64,000 nt of DNA, taken from positions 10,478,101 to 10,542,100 of the forward strand of contig NC_003074.8 of assembly GCF_000001735.4 (NCBI RefSeq), in the 5' to 3' direction. This DNA comes from Arabidopsis thaliana (taxonomy: Eukaryota > Streptophyta > Magnoliopsida > Brassicales > Brassicaceae). The notes beneath the pieces were generated by a model that saw only the letters and a list, made by a program, of their open reading frames with translations, was not told the origin of the DNA and searched no databases. A program made the translations under genes and the position numbers. The first letter of the stretch is position 1. Each line of letters opens with the position of its first letter. Positions 54,921 to 64,000 of the stretch are shown piece after piece.

Positions 54921-55582
54921 ATGGCTAATTATAAAACACATATATGTCTTTCTTTCATCATCTTGTTATACATCATATCAGGTAATCTAATCACTGGTTT
55001 GATATAACAATCAATATACCAACTTTTTTTCTTCATAATTTCAGTTTAATTAATTTCCATGTTTCTCTTACAGAAGGAAGTTTTATGGGAGTCAATGCAC
55101 AGGTACATGCTTAAGATTACTCTTAAACAAAAACGAAACTTGAAAAGTAAACAAAAATAATTATCATATATAGTTTTATATATAGTTTTATATCCTTTTG
55201 AGTGCTCTTACTTGCAGGGCCAAATGCAATGGTGTGTGGCTAAGCCTGGCACGCTGACCGAACAACTTATAAATAACTTAAACTACGCGTGTTCGATAGT
55301 CGATTGTCAGATTATATCGACAAGAGGAGCATGTTATTCTCCAGATAATATCTATAATATGGCTTCTGTCGTCATGAATCTTTATTACCAAGCTGAAGGA
55401 AGAAACTTTTGGAATTGCAATTTCGGAGACTCTGGTCTCGTTGCCATAACTGATCCTAGTGAGTTTTATCTATCTCTTCTTTTTCACTATACAATAATCT
55501 ATGTTTTGTTCTTTTGTTTGATCTCAAATTATTTTTGTTTCCGACAGGCTATGGAAGTTGCAAATATGAATTTCGTATGTAA
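54921..55582 (+). CDS. Small secreted X8-domain (carbohydrate-binding) protein, 121 aa
   Basis: Exons 54,921-54,981, 55,074-55,102, 55,218-55,458 and 55,548-55,582 join in frame with GT/AG introns. Residues 1-29 (MANYKTHICLSFIILLYIIS onward, ending VNAQ) are a signal peptide. The mature part is one X8 domain: QWCVAKPGTLTEQLINNLNY, then AC, DC, RGACYSPDNIYNMASVVMNL, FWNCNFGDSGL, YGSCKYEFRM, with the six conserved Cys and conserved Trp/Tyr/Phe. X8 modules bind beta-1,3-glucan and occur at plasmodesmata and cell walls. There is no GPI-anchor tail and no glucanase domain, so it is a stand-alone X8 protein of the small secreted type. The last exon is only 35 nt. Confidence 0.9.
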
Positions 55583-56150
55583 AGCATAGAAAAATTCGCG
55601 ATCGTATCTCTTACAAGACAAAGAACTCTTGGTTATGATATCTAAACTTTGAATCATTGTTCAGTTTTTCTATTATCTAAACTTTATTTCATTGTCCAAA
55701 CCATCTTATTTAATATCATACCAATATGTACCTCTCTACTTAATTACATATGGTCGATGTTGGTATGTTAATTAATTATCTCTAAGAAAAAAAGTAGATA
55801 TAACTTAAATTTTATGTCCAATTTCTGACTATCCAAACCAAATCAAAGAATGTGTTCTGGATAATAAGCCTAAACTTATGACAAGATTTTTTTGGAGACT
55901 AAGCCCAAAAAAAGAGAAGCATACGAATGATACTGCGAGGCAAATGGGTGAAGTGATAGGGAATAATCTCACAGGATTCTCCTATCACTTTATAAATTTG
56001 AGAATTCTATCACTTTACAATGAAACGAGTTTTCAATTAACAGGAGTCTCCTAATCAATCGCCTAGGGCTTTAGAATACTTAACTGCATATGTTATACAA
56101 ATTTGCAATAAAACAAGATTATTCTTTCGGTTTCAGGATTTTTTCCTCTG
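55583..56150. other. Spacer after the X8 gene
   Basis: AT-rich. TCTCCTATCACTTT and related words recur around 55,975-56,050. No gene is seen. Confidence 0.4.
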
Positions 56151-56305
56151 TTATGTTGAGTGCGATACATAGAGATATACAGTTTATGCAAATTAAGTTA
56201 GTTAACCAGTCCCATACTTGGCATCTAGACGCAGAAATTAACGTCTTCCATTCTTATATTGTATCGTTAACAAGGCAATAAAAGTAACCAATATCTAAAG
56301 AGGCC
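56150..56305. repeat. Duplicated 3' flank of the F-box loci
   Basis: TATGCAAATTAAGTTAGTTA to GTAACCAATATCTAAAG parallels about 48,900-49,020. Both copies lie downstream of a minus-strand F-box locus, supporting a segmental duplication. Confidence 0.6.
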
Positions 56306-56429
56306 ACAACCAGTTTTTTTCCATCATAATTAGACCAAAGACTAAAAAGAAATCAAATAACAACGTCCACAACTCAGTTCCTCTTGCATAAGAAAATAAC
56401 AATAAATAAGAAACAAGGGAAAGTCCTCT

Positions 56430-57065
56430 AACTGTGCTCATGACGTCGAGATCCGATGCAGCCAACGCGGAAGAACAAACGGGAGGTATGTGATATGCTG
56501 CCATTCTCCAGCAATGCTAACAATGCGACCATCACTGCTATATGTTCCAAGTTGTAGTAAAGCTCAAATATGCCTTTGTGCAAGTTAGTACATACAAAAC
56601 ATTTATAGCCAACGGAAAATATTTGGAACGGGGATTTGTAGAATCCAACGAGATTTCAGATACTAGTTGCCATTCTCCACTCCTTAGCTTCCATACAAAT
56701 AACTTATCCTCTAGACCACTATCGTCTTTGGGTTCTAGGAAAATGTTCATATACATACGTGATCCCTTAGAAGTTGTGCAAAGTCTCTTGATTTTCACAT
56801 CTTTTCATACATCAGGGAAAAAAATAACTCTGTATCTATCAGATTCCGTTTCAGTAGCGTAGAAATCATAGGACACAACATTTCTTCACTGTCTAAGATG
56901 TAGCCAAACCAGTTAAGGTTTCCGTTCAAGCTAACGGGATTGCACCATTCAACACTGCGCAATGGGATAGCGTTTTGGAGAATGTTGGAGCTCCACAAGT
57001 CTGTCTTAGATGAATAAAAGAAACTTTGTAACTTAAAACGAGTCCGTTTTCATTTAACACTCTCT
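56430..57065 (-). pseudogene. F-box gene relic (C-terminal half only)
   Basis: Minus-strand pieces match the C-terminal half of the F-box gene at 49,569-50,821: WSSNILQNAIPLRSVEWCNP with VSLNGNLNW, then SRMYMNIFLEPKDDSGLEDK, LFVWKLRSGEWQLVSEISLD, PLAIN, and finally YSSDGRIVSIAGEW with PRWLHRISTS. The pieces are in different frames with stops between them. The F-box itself and the first half are missing. It is clearly a decayed tandem paralogue. Confidence 0.88.
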
Positions 57066-57069
57066 TAGT

Positions 57070-57575
57070 GTCGGTTGACACTGAAATCATGGTCTGACTC
57101 CAAATTCGTTTCTTTAGCTTAACTTCGTCGGTTTTGCTCCAAAATGTTTTCTTATCTATAATCCAGTTCCGATCATAAAAAAATACCTGATAAGAAGATT
57201 TTAAAAATAATAAAAATACTTTAGAAATAATAAAAAGACTCTAAAACTAATAGCTAATTCATAGCTTAAAGTGGTGAAAATCAAGGTATATCACTAACAT
57301 AAACCATAATGTTGTATCCCTATATATATGTTGTATCTTGTACAATTGAATATTAAGAGGGAGAAACCATTCCTAAAACCTAATTATTTACAAGAGACAA
57401 TAGATACTTTTTTTTGACAAATCAAACAATATATTACCTAAACGATTGTAACATGTAATATATATATTTCTCAATATGTAACGTTTAAAAAAGTAGAAGA
57501 AACAAACAATAAAGTTACTTAAAATAACAAAAACAAGGTAAATTTGGTATTTCATATTTTTACAGCCCTCGTCTA
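57070..57575. other. Spacer, no gene seen
   Basis: AT-rich. Around 57,175-57,250 AAAAATAATAAAAA-type words repeat. No coding frame is supported. Confidence 0.45.
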
Positions 57576-57579
57576 CAAA

Positions 57580-58070
57580 TATGTTGTGGTATAGAGCGTT
57601 TGGGTCCATTTCTTGTTGTTTGATTGCTAAAGGCTAAAGCTACTGTCTACTGTGCTTGTCGATAATTCGTCTTTATGCTAAATTAGGTACAACTTGAACT
57701 TATACAATATGTATTTTATTTGAATAACCAAATGTTGAACAAATATTTTCTGGTCGATAATTCGAGAAACCTTATCTGGTCCAATTTATACCGACGTGAA
57801 ATCTCAAGACACGTATGTACATGCAAAACATTTTTATACCAATATCACTACCTAGTATATCATCATAAAAAAAACCTTCACAATAAATATTTTTGGTGGA
57901 AAGGATTTTTTTTTGCGATAAAGAATTCTTTACACCAAACATAAAAACCCAAAACCCAAAAGAAACGTTGGTACTCATCATATGCATATATACCTAACAC
58001 ACATTTTTTGTGTGCAGATAAATATGTCTAACTACCTCCATTAGGTATTCCAATATTTTGCTTATAGATT
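57580..58070 (+). repeat. Orphan copy of the MATH-gene promoter
   Basis: ATGTTGTGGTATAGAGCGTT, GGGTCCATTTCTTGTTGTT, AACAAATATTTTCTGGTCGA and TATACCGACGTGAAATCTCA follow the order seen at 45,836-46,260 upstream of the intact MATH gene. CTCATCATA..CATATATA..CTAAC and GTGTGTAGATAAATAT-like words continue the match. No MATH exon follows. Confidence 0.8.
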
Positions 58071-58279
58071 ACTAGAAGAGTATATTTCATCTACGATAAT
58101 TAAATTTATTTAAACAAAAAACGTATTAGAACGGGTATTATTAAAAAACATCGAAGTACAAGAAATAATATTAAGACTTTGTTAATTGACAACTCCTTTA
58201 CTTGGTTGCTTTCTTTTTTAGTTGTATATAAATAGTATATACTAACCGATTTTTTAAAGACTATAAAAATTCGAATCTA

Positions 58280-58920
58280 TGGACCTTAAACATATAATCC
58301 CTTAAACACGCAATCTCCATTGCTCGAGTTAGATCCTCCCATGCGTTAATATCTTTATCACTTTACCGGCAACGCCACTCCAGTCCTCTCCCAAACTTAA
58401 CTTCCAGTTACAATTTAACAAATTAAATAATTTAAAATTATTACCATTACATATGCAAATCTCAAACTAAGCCAAAAAAAAAGAAGACTATATATAAAGT
58501 ATTTTACATGGTTTTTAACGCTACAAATGTTTGGTCATCCTCAACAATTATCTTAAGATTCTTAACATGCAGACTAAATAACATATGTACAACAATATCG
58601 CAGAGTATTTTTACTTCAAGAAACCAAAACACAACCAGTCAACCACATCAAATCACATCAAAACTCTTTTTCTTCTCTAGAAAGTGGCATCTGTTTTTTT
58701 CATATAGACCCAAAATCCTTGTCTCATTTCTCTCTTTCCCCATTTAATACTACTCAAAAAAATAAAATTAAAACCACATCTTTATATCACCACACAAAAA
58801 CTCACTTAAAACAAAAAATCATTATCGACATTTCTTTCATTCTATCTTAAATCCTCATCATCACTCAACTTGAGCTCGCCAACACAGATTTCTCCTATAT
58901 ATAAAACAAGTTAAAGAAAC
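58280..58920 (+). repeat. First copy of the duplicated AFL1 promoter/leader
   Basis: CTTAAACATATAATCCCTTA, CACTTTACCGGCAACGCCAC, TTTTTCTTCTCTAGAAAGTG and AACTTGAGCTCGCCAACACA recur in order at about 59,399-59,960. The copy ends with CTCCTATATATAAAACAAG, a strong TATA-like box, but no AFL1 exon follows. It lies about 1.1 kb upstream of the copy that drives AFL1. Confidence 0.9.
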
Positions 58921-59385
58921 AAAATATGTATATTTTAAGGTTAATTGTATGTTGATTTGCGTTTGATAAAATAAATATTAGGGTTTAGATTTTACACTTA
59001 TGCAAATTAGATGTCAATTTGGATTTATGGTTTAAGGCTTAGGGTTTAGGGTTTAGAATTTTACAATTAAACAAAATTATGTATCGATTGGGATTTATAA
59101 CAACGAGGTTATGGTTAGATATTATAATTAAACAAAATTATATATTGGGTTGGGTTTATAAAAAATTAAGTCTGATTTAGATTTTACAATTAAATAGAGT
59201 TATATGTTGGTTTGGTTAGTAGATATTTTGTTTTCTTAATCTGTTTTGTTTTATGATTATAGTTTTAATTTATTTTTAAAGATAATAAGACATGGTATAT
59301 TATTATATTTTAATTAGTCAATTAAAAGGATGAATAAGATTGTGAACCCAATAATTATTCATATACGACGTGTCAATAATCCACT
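58921..59385. other. Spacer between promoter copies
   Basis: AT-rich, with imperfect repeats of AATTAAACAAAATTATGTAT and TTGGGATTTATAA-like words (about 59,000-59,210). Two or three telomere-like GGGTTTA units lie at about 59,039-59,058. There is no gene. Confidence 0.5.
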
Positions 59386-59389
59386 CCTT

Positions 59390-60071
59390 CAACTTAGGAC
59401 CTTAAACATCTAATCCCTTAAACACGTAATCCCCATTGCTCCAGTTAGATTCTCCCATGCCTTGATAATTTTATCACTTCACCGGCAACGCCACTCCACT
59501 CCTCTTCCAAACTTAATTTCCAGTTACCATCTAACGAAAATAATAATTTTAAACTAATACCATTCTGCACATCTCAAACTCAGACAAATCAAATATAAAC
59601 AAGACATTTCTTTGGGCAAAATAAAAACGAGACTATAAAGTATTTTCCTTGGTTTTTAAGACTAAATAACAAGATTATTTTTGCTTCAAGAAACCAAAAC
59701 ACGAGCCACACTGATTACACAACCACATCAAAATTCTTTTTCTTCTCTAGAAAGTGCCATCTGTTTTCTTCCTATAGACCCAAAATCCTTGTCTCATTTC
59801 TCTCTTTTCCCATTTAATATTACTCAAATAAAAAAAATAAAAATAAAAATCAAAACCACATCTTTATATCACAATAACCCACATAAAACAAAAAAATCGT
59901 TATCGACATTTCTTTCATTCTATCTTAAATCCTCATCACTCAACTTGAGCTCGCCAACACAGGTTTCTCCTATAAATACTTGTAAATTACAAACCCAAGA
60001 AATCATTCAAAACTTCATACCTATTATATATATTGGTGAGAGTATTGAGCAAGATTCTGATTCAATTTCTG
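59390..60071 (+). promoter_or_regulatory. AFL1 promoter (second copy) and 5' leader exon
   Basis: This copy of the duplicated block ends in TCTCCTATAAATACTTG, with a TATA box at about 59,970-59,977. The leader exon appears to end at 60,071 (CAATTTCTG before GTTAAG), and a 542-bp intron carries into 60,613 (TTTCAG). The open frame at 59,681-60,076 within it is a chance product of C/A-rich promoter DNA. Confidence 0.65.
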
Positions 60072-60441
60072 GTTAAGTTTTTCTCTCTTCAACTCTCTTT
60101 TTATTCGTAGTTTAATGATCAATTTATTATGTTTTGTGTTGTACGTATATTATTTTTATTATCATAATTTTCTTTTTCCTCATGATTTTTACAGGTAACT
60201 GTATTTTTTCTATGTAAAATTCAAATACATTATTGTTTTGAAAATAAAATAAATATTATTATCGAGAATGATGTATGTATATTAAAATTAATATAGAAAT
60301 ATTCGTACAAAACTATGTTTCATTATCAAGGATAATATATTTTCTTAAAACCATTCTACAAAATCTAGGAATATAATGTCGATAGATCCAATTACTTTCA
60401 AAATTGTCGCTCATTGAAATTAACAATTTATTAAGATTAAC

Positions 60442-60486
60442 TAATAAAAATTCATTTTGCACAAAAAAAAAAGTAATAAAAATTCA
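60442..60486 (+). mobile_element. Minimal retroposon footprint in the AFL1 leader intron (13-bp target repeat)
   Basis: TAATAAAAATTCA at 60,442-60,454 and 60,474-60,486 flanks TTTTGCACAAAAAAAAAAG. The repeat is exact. The stub TTGCAC plus poly(A) resembles GTTGCAT plus poly(A) at 14,653-14,698. Confidence 0.6.
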
Positions 60487-60624
60487 CTAAGACAACTAAA
60501 AAAATCACTTTTTATAAACAGAAGAAAAAACCTATATAACTACTTTGTGGATGTTAACTCCTCTAAAACTGTCCTAAATCTCTCTAACTTATCTTGATTA
60601 TTTTTCCTTTCAGCAATATCATCG

Positions 60625-61749
60625 ATGGCGTTATCCAAAGATTTGATGTTGAAATGCTCGGAAGACATGATGAGTGCTTACAAATCTGCTTGTGAAGAAC
60701 ACCCAAAACTAAAATCCTTTGATGCTTCCCTTCAGCAGCGAACCAACAAAATGATAGACTCACTCACCGTTGAAGACAAGAATGGTTCGTCCTCCCCACA
60801 CGACGCACACATGGAGCTCTCCAAGCACCTAGTTGAAGTTACCCAAGGTGTGGCAGACTTCATTACCGAAATCGAAGACGATGTGTGGGACAACCAAGCT
60901 CTAAAGTATTTGGTCCTGGCCTATTTTGAAAATACTAAAAAGACTTTAGAGATTTTCAAAACTATAGAGAACTGCGTCGAGAACGCAGAAATGGGCCAAC
61001 TTCTCATTCGAGAGGCCTTGGCCGAGTTTGAGAAAGAGTCGGCAGAAAAAGATGTTGGTGGGAAAAAGAAGAAGTATGAAAAAACATTGGAGGACCTCAA
61101 GAGTTTTAAAGAGATGGGAGATCCCTTTGACGGCAAAGTTCTCACAACTCAGTTCGAGCGGATCAAAAAGCAGCAAGAATCCCTTCTGGAGGAAGTGAGT
61201 GAGACTAGAAAAAAGATTCAGGACGAAATTAGTAATCTAGAGAAAAAAACTTTAATTACGAACGTGGTTTTCGGCGCTGCGTTTGCTATTGTTGCGGTTG
61301 CATCCATAGCTCTAATTGCAACAGGCGTGGGTGCGGCTGCCGGCTTTGGGGCTCTAGCCGCACCACTGCTTGCGGCAGGATGGGCTGGAGTCTACACTAC
61401 CTTGGATAAAAAGAAGGATGCTCTGAACAAACAGTTAGAAGGTCTAAAGAAAGTGGAAGAGATAGAAGAATCGGTGGAGAAAGGTATAAAAACCAACGAA
61501 GAAGCGACGGAGACCGTATCGATTTTAGTCGACGGGCTAGAAGACCGTATCAAAAATATGTTGAAACTTGTAGATAATGCTATTGACCATGAAGATAATG
61601 AGGCGGCCACGAGAATTGTCCTAACTCAGATCAGTAAGAAAGTAGAGAAATTAACAAAGAAAATCACGGAGGTTGGTGAAAGTGTGGAAGATCATAGCAA
61701 GTTGATTGCAAAGGCCAGACTTCAAGTTCTGCAAAAGATCAACCGTTAA
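60625..61749 (+). CDS. AFL1: UPF0496 / AT14A-like membrane protein AFL1
   Basis: A single coding exon of 374 residues starts MALSKDLMLKCSEDMMSAYK, the remembered length of Arabidopsis At3g28270 (AFL1). The whole protein is the UPF0496 (DUF677) fold. An N-terminal helical region (about 1-210) contains coiled coil (EEVSETRKKIQDEISNLEKK). A hydrophobic hairpin at about 212-255 reads VVFGAAFAIVAVASIALIAT then GAAAGFGALAAPLLAAGWAG. A second coiled-coil region runs to the end. AFL1 is known as a stress-induced protein at plasma membrane and endomembranes that promotes growth and proline accumulation at low water potential. AT14A relatives have weak integrin-like epitopes. The start is the first ATG after a 5'-leader intron. 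No defect is seen. Confidence 0.95.
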   Translation: MALSKDLMLKCSEDMMSAYKSACEEHPKLKSFDASLQQRTNKMIDSLTVEDKNGSSSPHDAHMELSKHLVEVTQGVADFITEIEDDVWDNQALKYLVLAYFENTKKTLEIFKTIENCVENAEMGQLLIREALAEFEKESAEKDVGGKKKKYEKTLEDLKSFKEMGDPFDGKVLTTQFERIKKQQESLLEEVSETRKKIQDEISNLEKKTLITNVVFGAAFAIVAVASIALIATGVGAAAGFGALAAPLLAAGWAGVYTTLDKKKDALNKQLEGLKKVEEIEESVEKGIKTNEEATETVSILVDGLEDRIKNMLKLVDNAIDHEDNEAATRIVLTQISKKVEKLTKKITEVGESVEDHSKLIAKARLQVLQKINR

Positions 61750-62600
61750 TCTTTTGTTTAACGATGTTTGTTGTTCAAAATCCATATTTTAGTATGTTTT
61801 AATCATCCCATTGTACCTTTTTAAAATATTATATGTTTTGTAATTTCACCATCCGAGAGATTGGTTGATATGTACCTCTATCCCGTATATTCGTGAAATA
61901 AAGTTTGAAAAAAACTTGTGCTTTATTCATCTTTTCACAAATTAAATGACCAAATAAAATCACCTTTTTTTTTTCTTTCGACCAAACAAAATTACCTAAA
62001 CCAAGCGTACGAAATTTAATCTTGAAATATGAAAATTTTAACGCTCGGAAGGAGAATATAAGATCAAATCAATATATACTTTTCCTTTGGGATAATCATA
62101 AAACTCATTATCCTATCTGAGATATTTGGACGAGAATTGACGTGAAAATAGATTTTTGCCATTAACGATGAAGATCCAACCAATTGGTATCGATCGAGCC
62201 CTTCTACTTATGTAGATCCAACCAATTGGAATCGTTATCCTATGCAAACCTAGTTAAAATATTGATTTCACAGAGGAGTAAGAGAGGGAAGAACCAAAGT
62301 AAGCGATCATTCTTAGACAAGAATGATATAAAACTTTTATATTACTGAAACTTGTTATCTACATCACCTAGCTACTTGTGCCTCTTGAAAAATAAACCCG
62401 ATTGTGTCGTTTTGTTTTGTTTGCATGCAAGTAATTAAGTACAAACGAGTGAGTGAGAGAGAGTGAGCACAGATACATGTCTCTAAAGGTTTCAAGGTTA
62501 ACAACACTGCTACGTTATTTTTCTGTTTATGTATTTTCTTCACTTCTATGATAATGGAGTCGGCTGACATTGTGGTAACACTTTTCTTCCATTTTTCTCT
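61750..62600. other. AFL1 3' region and spacer to the F-box gene
   Basis: It holds the AFL1 3' UTR (AATAAAG near 61,898) and the retroposon footprint at 61,948-61,996. A short direct repeat GATCCAACCAATTGG(T/A)ATCG occurs at 62,171 and 62,215. A 94-residue minus-strand frame overlaps 62,364-62,648. I judge it chance, or the 3' UTR of the F-box gene. Confidence 0.45.
61948..61996 (-). mobile_element. Older retroposon footprint, antisense (about 17-bp imperfect target repeat)
   Basis: GACCAAATAAAATCACC (61,948-61,964) and GACCAAACAAAATTACC (61,980-61,996) differ at two positions and flank a T-run ending TTTCTTTC, i.e. GAAAGAAA plus poly(A) on the minus strand. The mismatches suggest an older event than the others. 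Confidence 0.5.
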
Positions 62601-62601
62601 C

Positions 62602-63570
62602 TTATTGAGACCAAACCAAAATACTCGAAATAATTGAAACACCTTCATACAAAAGAACTAAGAGTCGTAATGCAAAATAAAATAAATACTTGAGAAACCA
62701 ATAAAGTCTTGCAGATATTATCTCTAGACTTCCATCAACTTTGGTTATAGAGATTATATTCATATACATGAGAGATCCTTGACAAGTGGAGAACGATCTA
62801 GTGAATTTGGGATGTTTTCCGAAATCAGGGAAAGTAGTCACACGGCATTGAACAGAGCTCGTACCAGTGGCGTATAAATCGAAGGATACAGCAACATCTT
62901 CACTGTGACTAGTGCTGGCGATCCAGTGAATACTCCCGTGCAAGCTAATGGGAGACTGGTTATGAAAACCTGACACAGTCAAATCGACAGTGTTGATACT
63001 CCACATGCCAGTCTGGGATGAATATATCAGCAACCTTCTAAACGTATCGCTTCCATTAAACAAAACAACTTTGTAATCCAAAAGAACGCCATTCTCAGTT
63101 CGTGTGGCAATTCCCAAGGGACATGAGACTTTCTTGAGATAACCATGAGAAGGGATCTCTACGCATTCCTGTGAAACTGGATTAGCTACGTACAAGGATC
63201 GGTTCTTCACGCAGATACAGTTTTCACTGATCAAAATCATTCCAACATCAGTACTGTAAGACCATACTTTGTAGTTGTTTCTTTGTGTTTCAAACTTCTT
63301 GGTAAGGAAAGACGAGATGTAGAAGTGGAGAGATCGTTGGAGTCCCCAAGTGTTGCATCCATAGTGAGCTATGACTTCTTCATCACAGCGAGACAGGATC
63401 GACCATGATGAATAATGCGAGTTTTGATGAATAGATAGAAACAGGTCACGGAAATATGGAGAATCCACCATCGATTCCCATTGCGTGCAAACAATTTTGA
63501 AAGTTGTGAAAATCTTTATTGGTAATTTGACGAGTATCATCGCCAATAGATCCTCAGGTAAGGAATTCAT
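62602..63570 (-). CDS. F-box protein gene with an atypical C-terminus (322 aa)
   Basis: The frame starts MNSLPEDLLAMILVKLPIKI. The F-box spans residues 1-45 (IVCTQWESMVDSPYFRDLF). The middle shows the group's conserved features: WSILSRCDEEVIAHYGCNTW, ISSFLTKKFE, YVANPVSQECVEIP, TRTENGVLLDYKVVLF, LLIYSSQTGMWSINTV, ISLHGSIHWIA and SLMYMNII. After DGSLE (about residue 276) the sequence stops resembling its paralogues. It lacks the VWRLKSGKWEIVSEIS and FPLAINPF blocks and ends in a hydrophobic tail (ARLYWFLKYLFYFALRLLVL). The family C-terminus has probably been lost by deletion or replaced through readthrough into flanking DNA. It presumably still binds SKP1 as an SCF subunit. It lies tail to tail with AFL1. 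Confidence 0.88.
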   Translation of the reverse strand: MNSLPEDLLAMILVKLPIKIFTTFKIVCTQWESMVDSPYFRDLFLSIHQNSHYSSWSILSRCDEEVIAHYGCNTWGLQRSLHFYISSFLTKKFETQRNNYKVWSYSTDVGMILISENCICVKNRSLYVANPVSQECVEIPSHGYLKKVSCPLGIATRTENGVLLDYKVVLFNGSDTFRRLLIYSSQTGMWSINTVDLTVSGFHNQSPISLHGSIHWIASTSHSEDVAVSFDLYATGTSSVQCRVTTFPDFGKHPKFTRSFSTCQGSLMYMNIISITKVDGSLEIISARLYWFLKYLFYFALRLLVLLYEGVSIISSILVWSQ

Positions 63571-63574
63571 ATTT

Positions 63575-64000
63575 TCCTATCTCTCTGTTTCACCGAGATT
63601 AGGTTTTTTTTTTCTAAGCGTGTGTGTTAGATTAGGGTTCTCGGGTCAATACAAGTGCTACCCTAAACAAAGGTAAAATTATTATTGAAAACTTGCAATA
63701 TGTAGAAAGAAGATAAAACTTTAAAAGTAAAACTTTTATAAATTAATAATAGAAAGCAAACTTTGGTGCTTCTTGCTCCAAAATTAGACTGTTTTGGCAT
63801 GACAAGGGTTAATTCCCAACTGACAACACTCAAATCCAGTATTTTCAATAAAAGGATTATAGTATTCGCCTTTTATAGTAACGGTAACGTATAAGACTAT
63901 CAATATAAAAAGTATGTATATTCAGAAGTTTAAAAGTTATTAAATATTTTGGTTACTGTTATTATAAATATGTTGACAGTGCTATAAGACATAACATCGT
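63575..64000. other. F-box upstream region to window end
   Basis: AT-rich. AGATTAGG occurs on both sides of a T-run at about 63,596-63,636, which could be another small retroposon footprint, but the repeat is only 8 bp. No further gene is seen. Confidence 0.4.

Noticed and set aside
59035-59060. Interstitial telomere repeat
   Set aside because: Only two to three GGGTTTA units are present. Short motifs of this kind are common in plant promoters.
59681-60076. 131-residue open frame upstream of AFL1
   Set aside because: It lies in duplicated C/A-rich promoter DNA. The frame is not kept in the other copy and it overlaps the TATA box.
62364-62648. 94-residue minus-strand frame overlapping the F-box gene end
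   Set aside because: No family resemblance and AT-rich low-complexity content. Probably 3'-UTR sequence.
63596-63636. Seventh poly(A) footprint near the window end
   Set aside because: The flanking repeat AGATTAGG is only 8 bp and could occur by chance.

Overview
This window is nuclear DNA of a flowering plant in the mustard family. Several spliced gene models reproduce, in order, Arabidopsis thaliana chromosome 3 genes as I remember them: CSLC4, peroxidase 31, the AN1 zinc-finger gene SAP12/PMZ, a TRAF-like MATH gene, F-box genes, a Sas10-tail gene, an X8-domain gene and AFL1 (about At3g28180 to At3g28280). The rebuilt lengths agree with remembered lengths for CSLC4 (673 aa), peroxidase 31 (316 aa), SAP12 (186 aa) and AFL1 (374 aa). 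Species and locus names come from memory, not from a search.

Layout. 1-6.3 kb is a decayed L1-type LINE on the minus strand, cut by the window edge. 6.8-13.8 kb holds two tandem copies of an intron-bearing pseudogene of the microtubule-associated protein MOR1, with 305-bp duplications and TGAATGCA-type minisatellites between them. 14.2-16.2 kb is AT-rich and holds a 5'-truncated LINE. 16,254-22,870 is a young Copia-type LTR element with a 1.1-kb LINE fragment inserted in it. 22.9-27.7 kb is gene-free. CSLC4 lies at 28.0-31.0 kb, a probable Helitron at 31.4-33.65 kb, a six-exon coiled-coil membrane gene at 34.0-35.0 kb and a tiny TRIM-like element at 36.0-36.3 kb. 36.9-39.6 kb is AT-rich and empty. 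Peroxidase 31 (40 kb) and SAP12 (42.5 kb) follow, then LTR scraps (44-45 kb).

46-64 kb is a locally duplicated cluster: a MATH gene and its fragments, three F-box loci (one frameshifted, one decayed, one with an altered C-terminus), a Sas10-tail gene, a Mutator-like element, an X8 secreted protein gene, and AFL1 behind a duplicated promoter.

The genes are independent eukaryotic loci rather than one pathway. CSLC4 (Golgi xyloglucan backbone), peroxidase 31 and the X8 protein all point to the cell wall. SAP12 and AFL1 belong to stress-responsive families. I saw no defence island or clearly new biochemical system. The less obvious signals are six minute poly(A) insertions flanked by 12-18-bp direct repeats, read as extremely truncated retroposons, and a small gene built from 33-nt, 11-residue exons.
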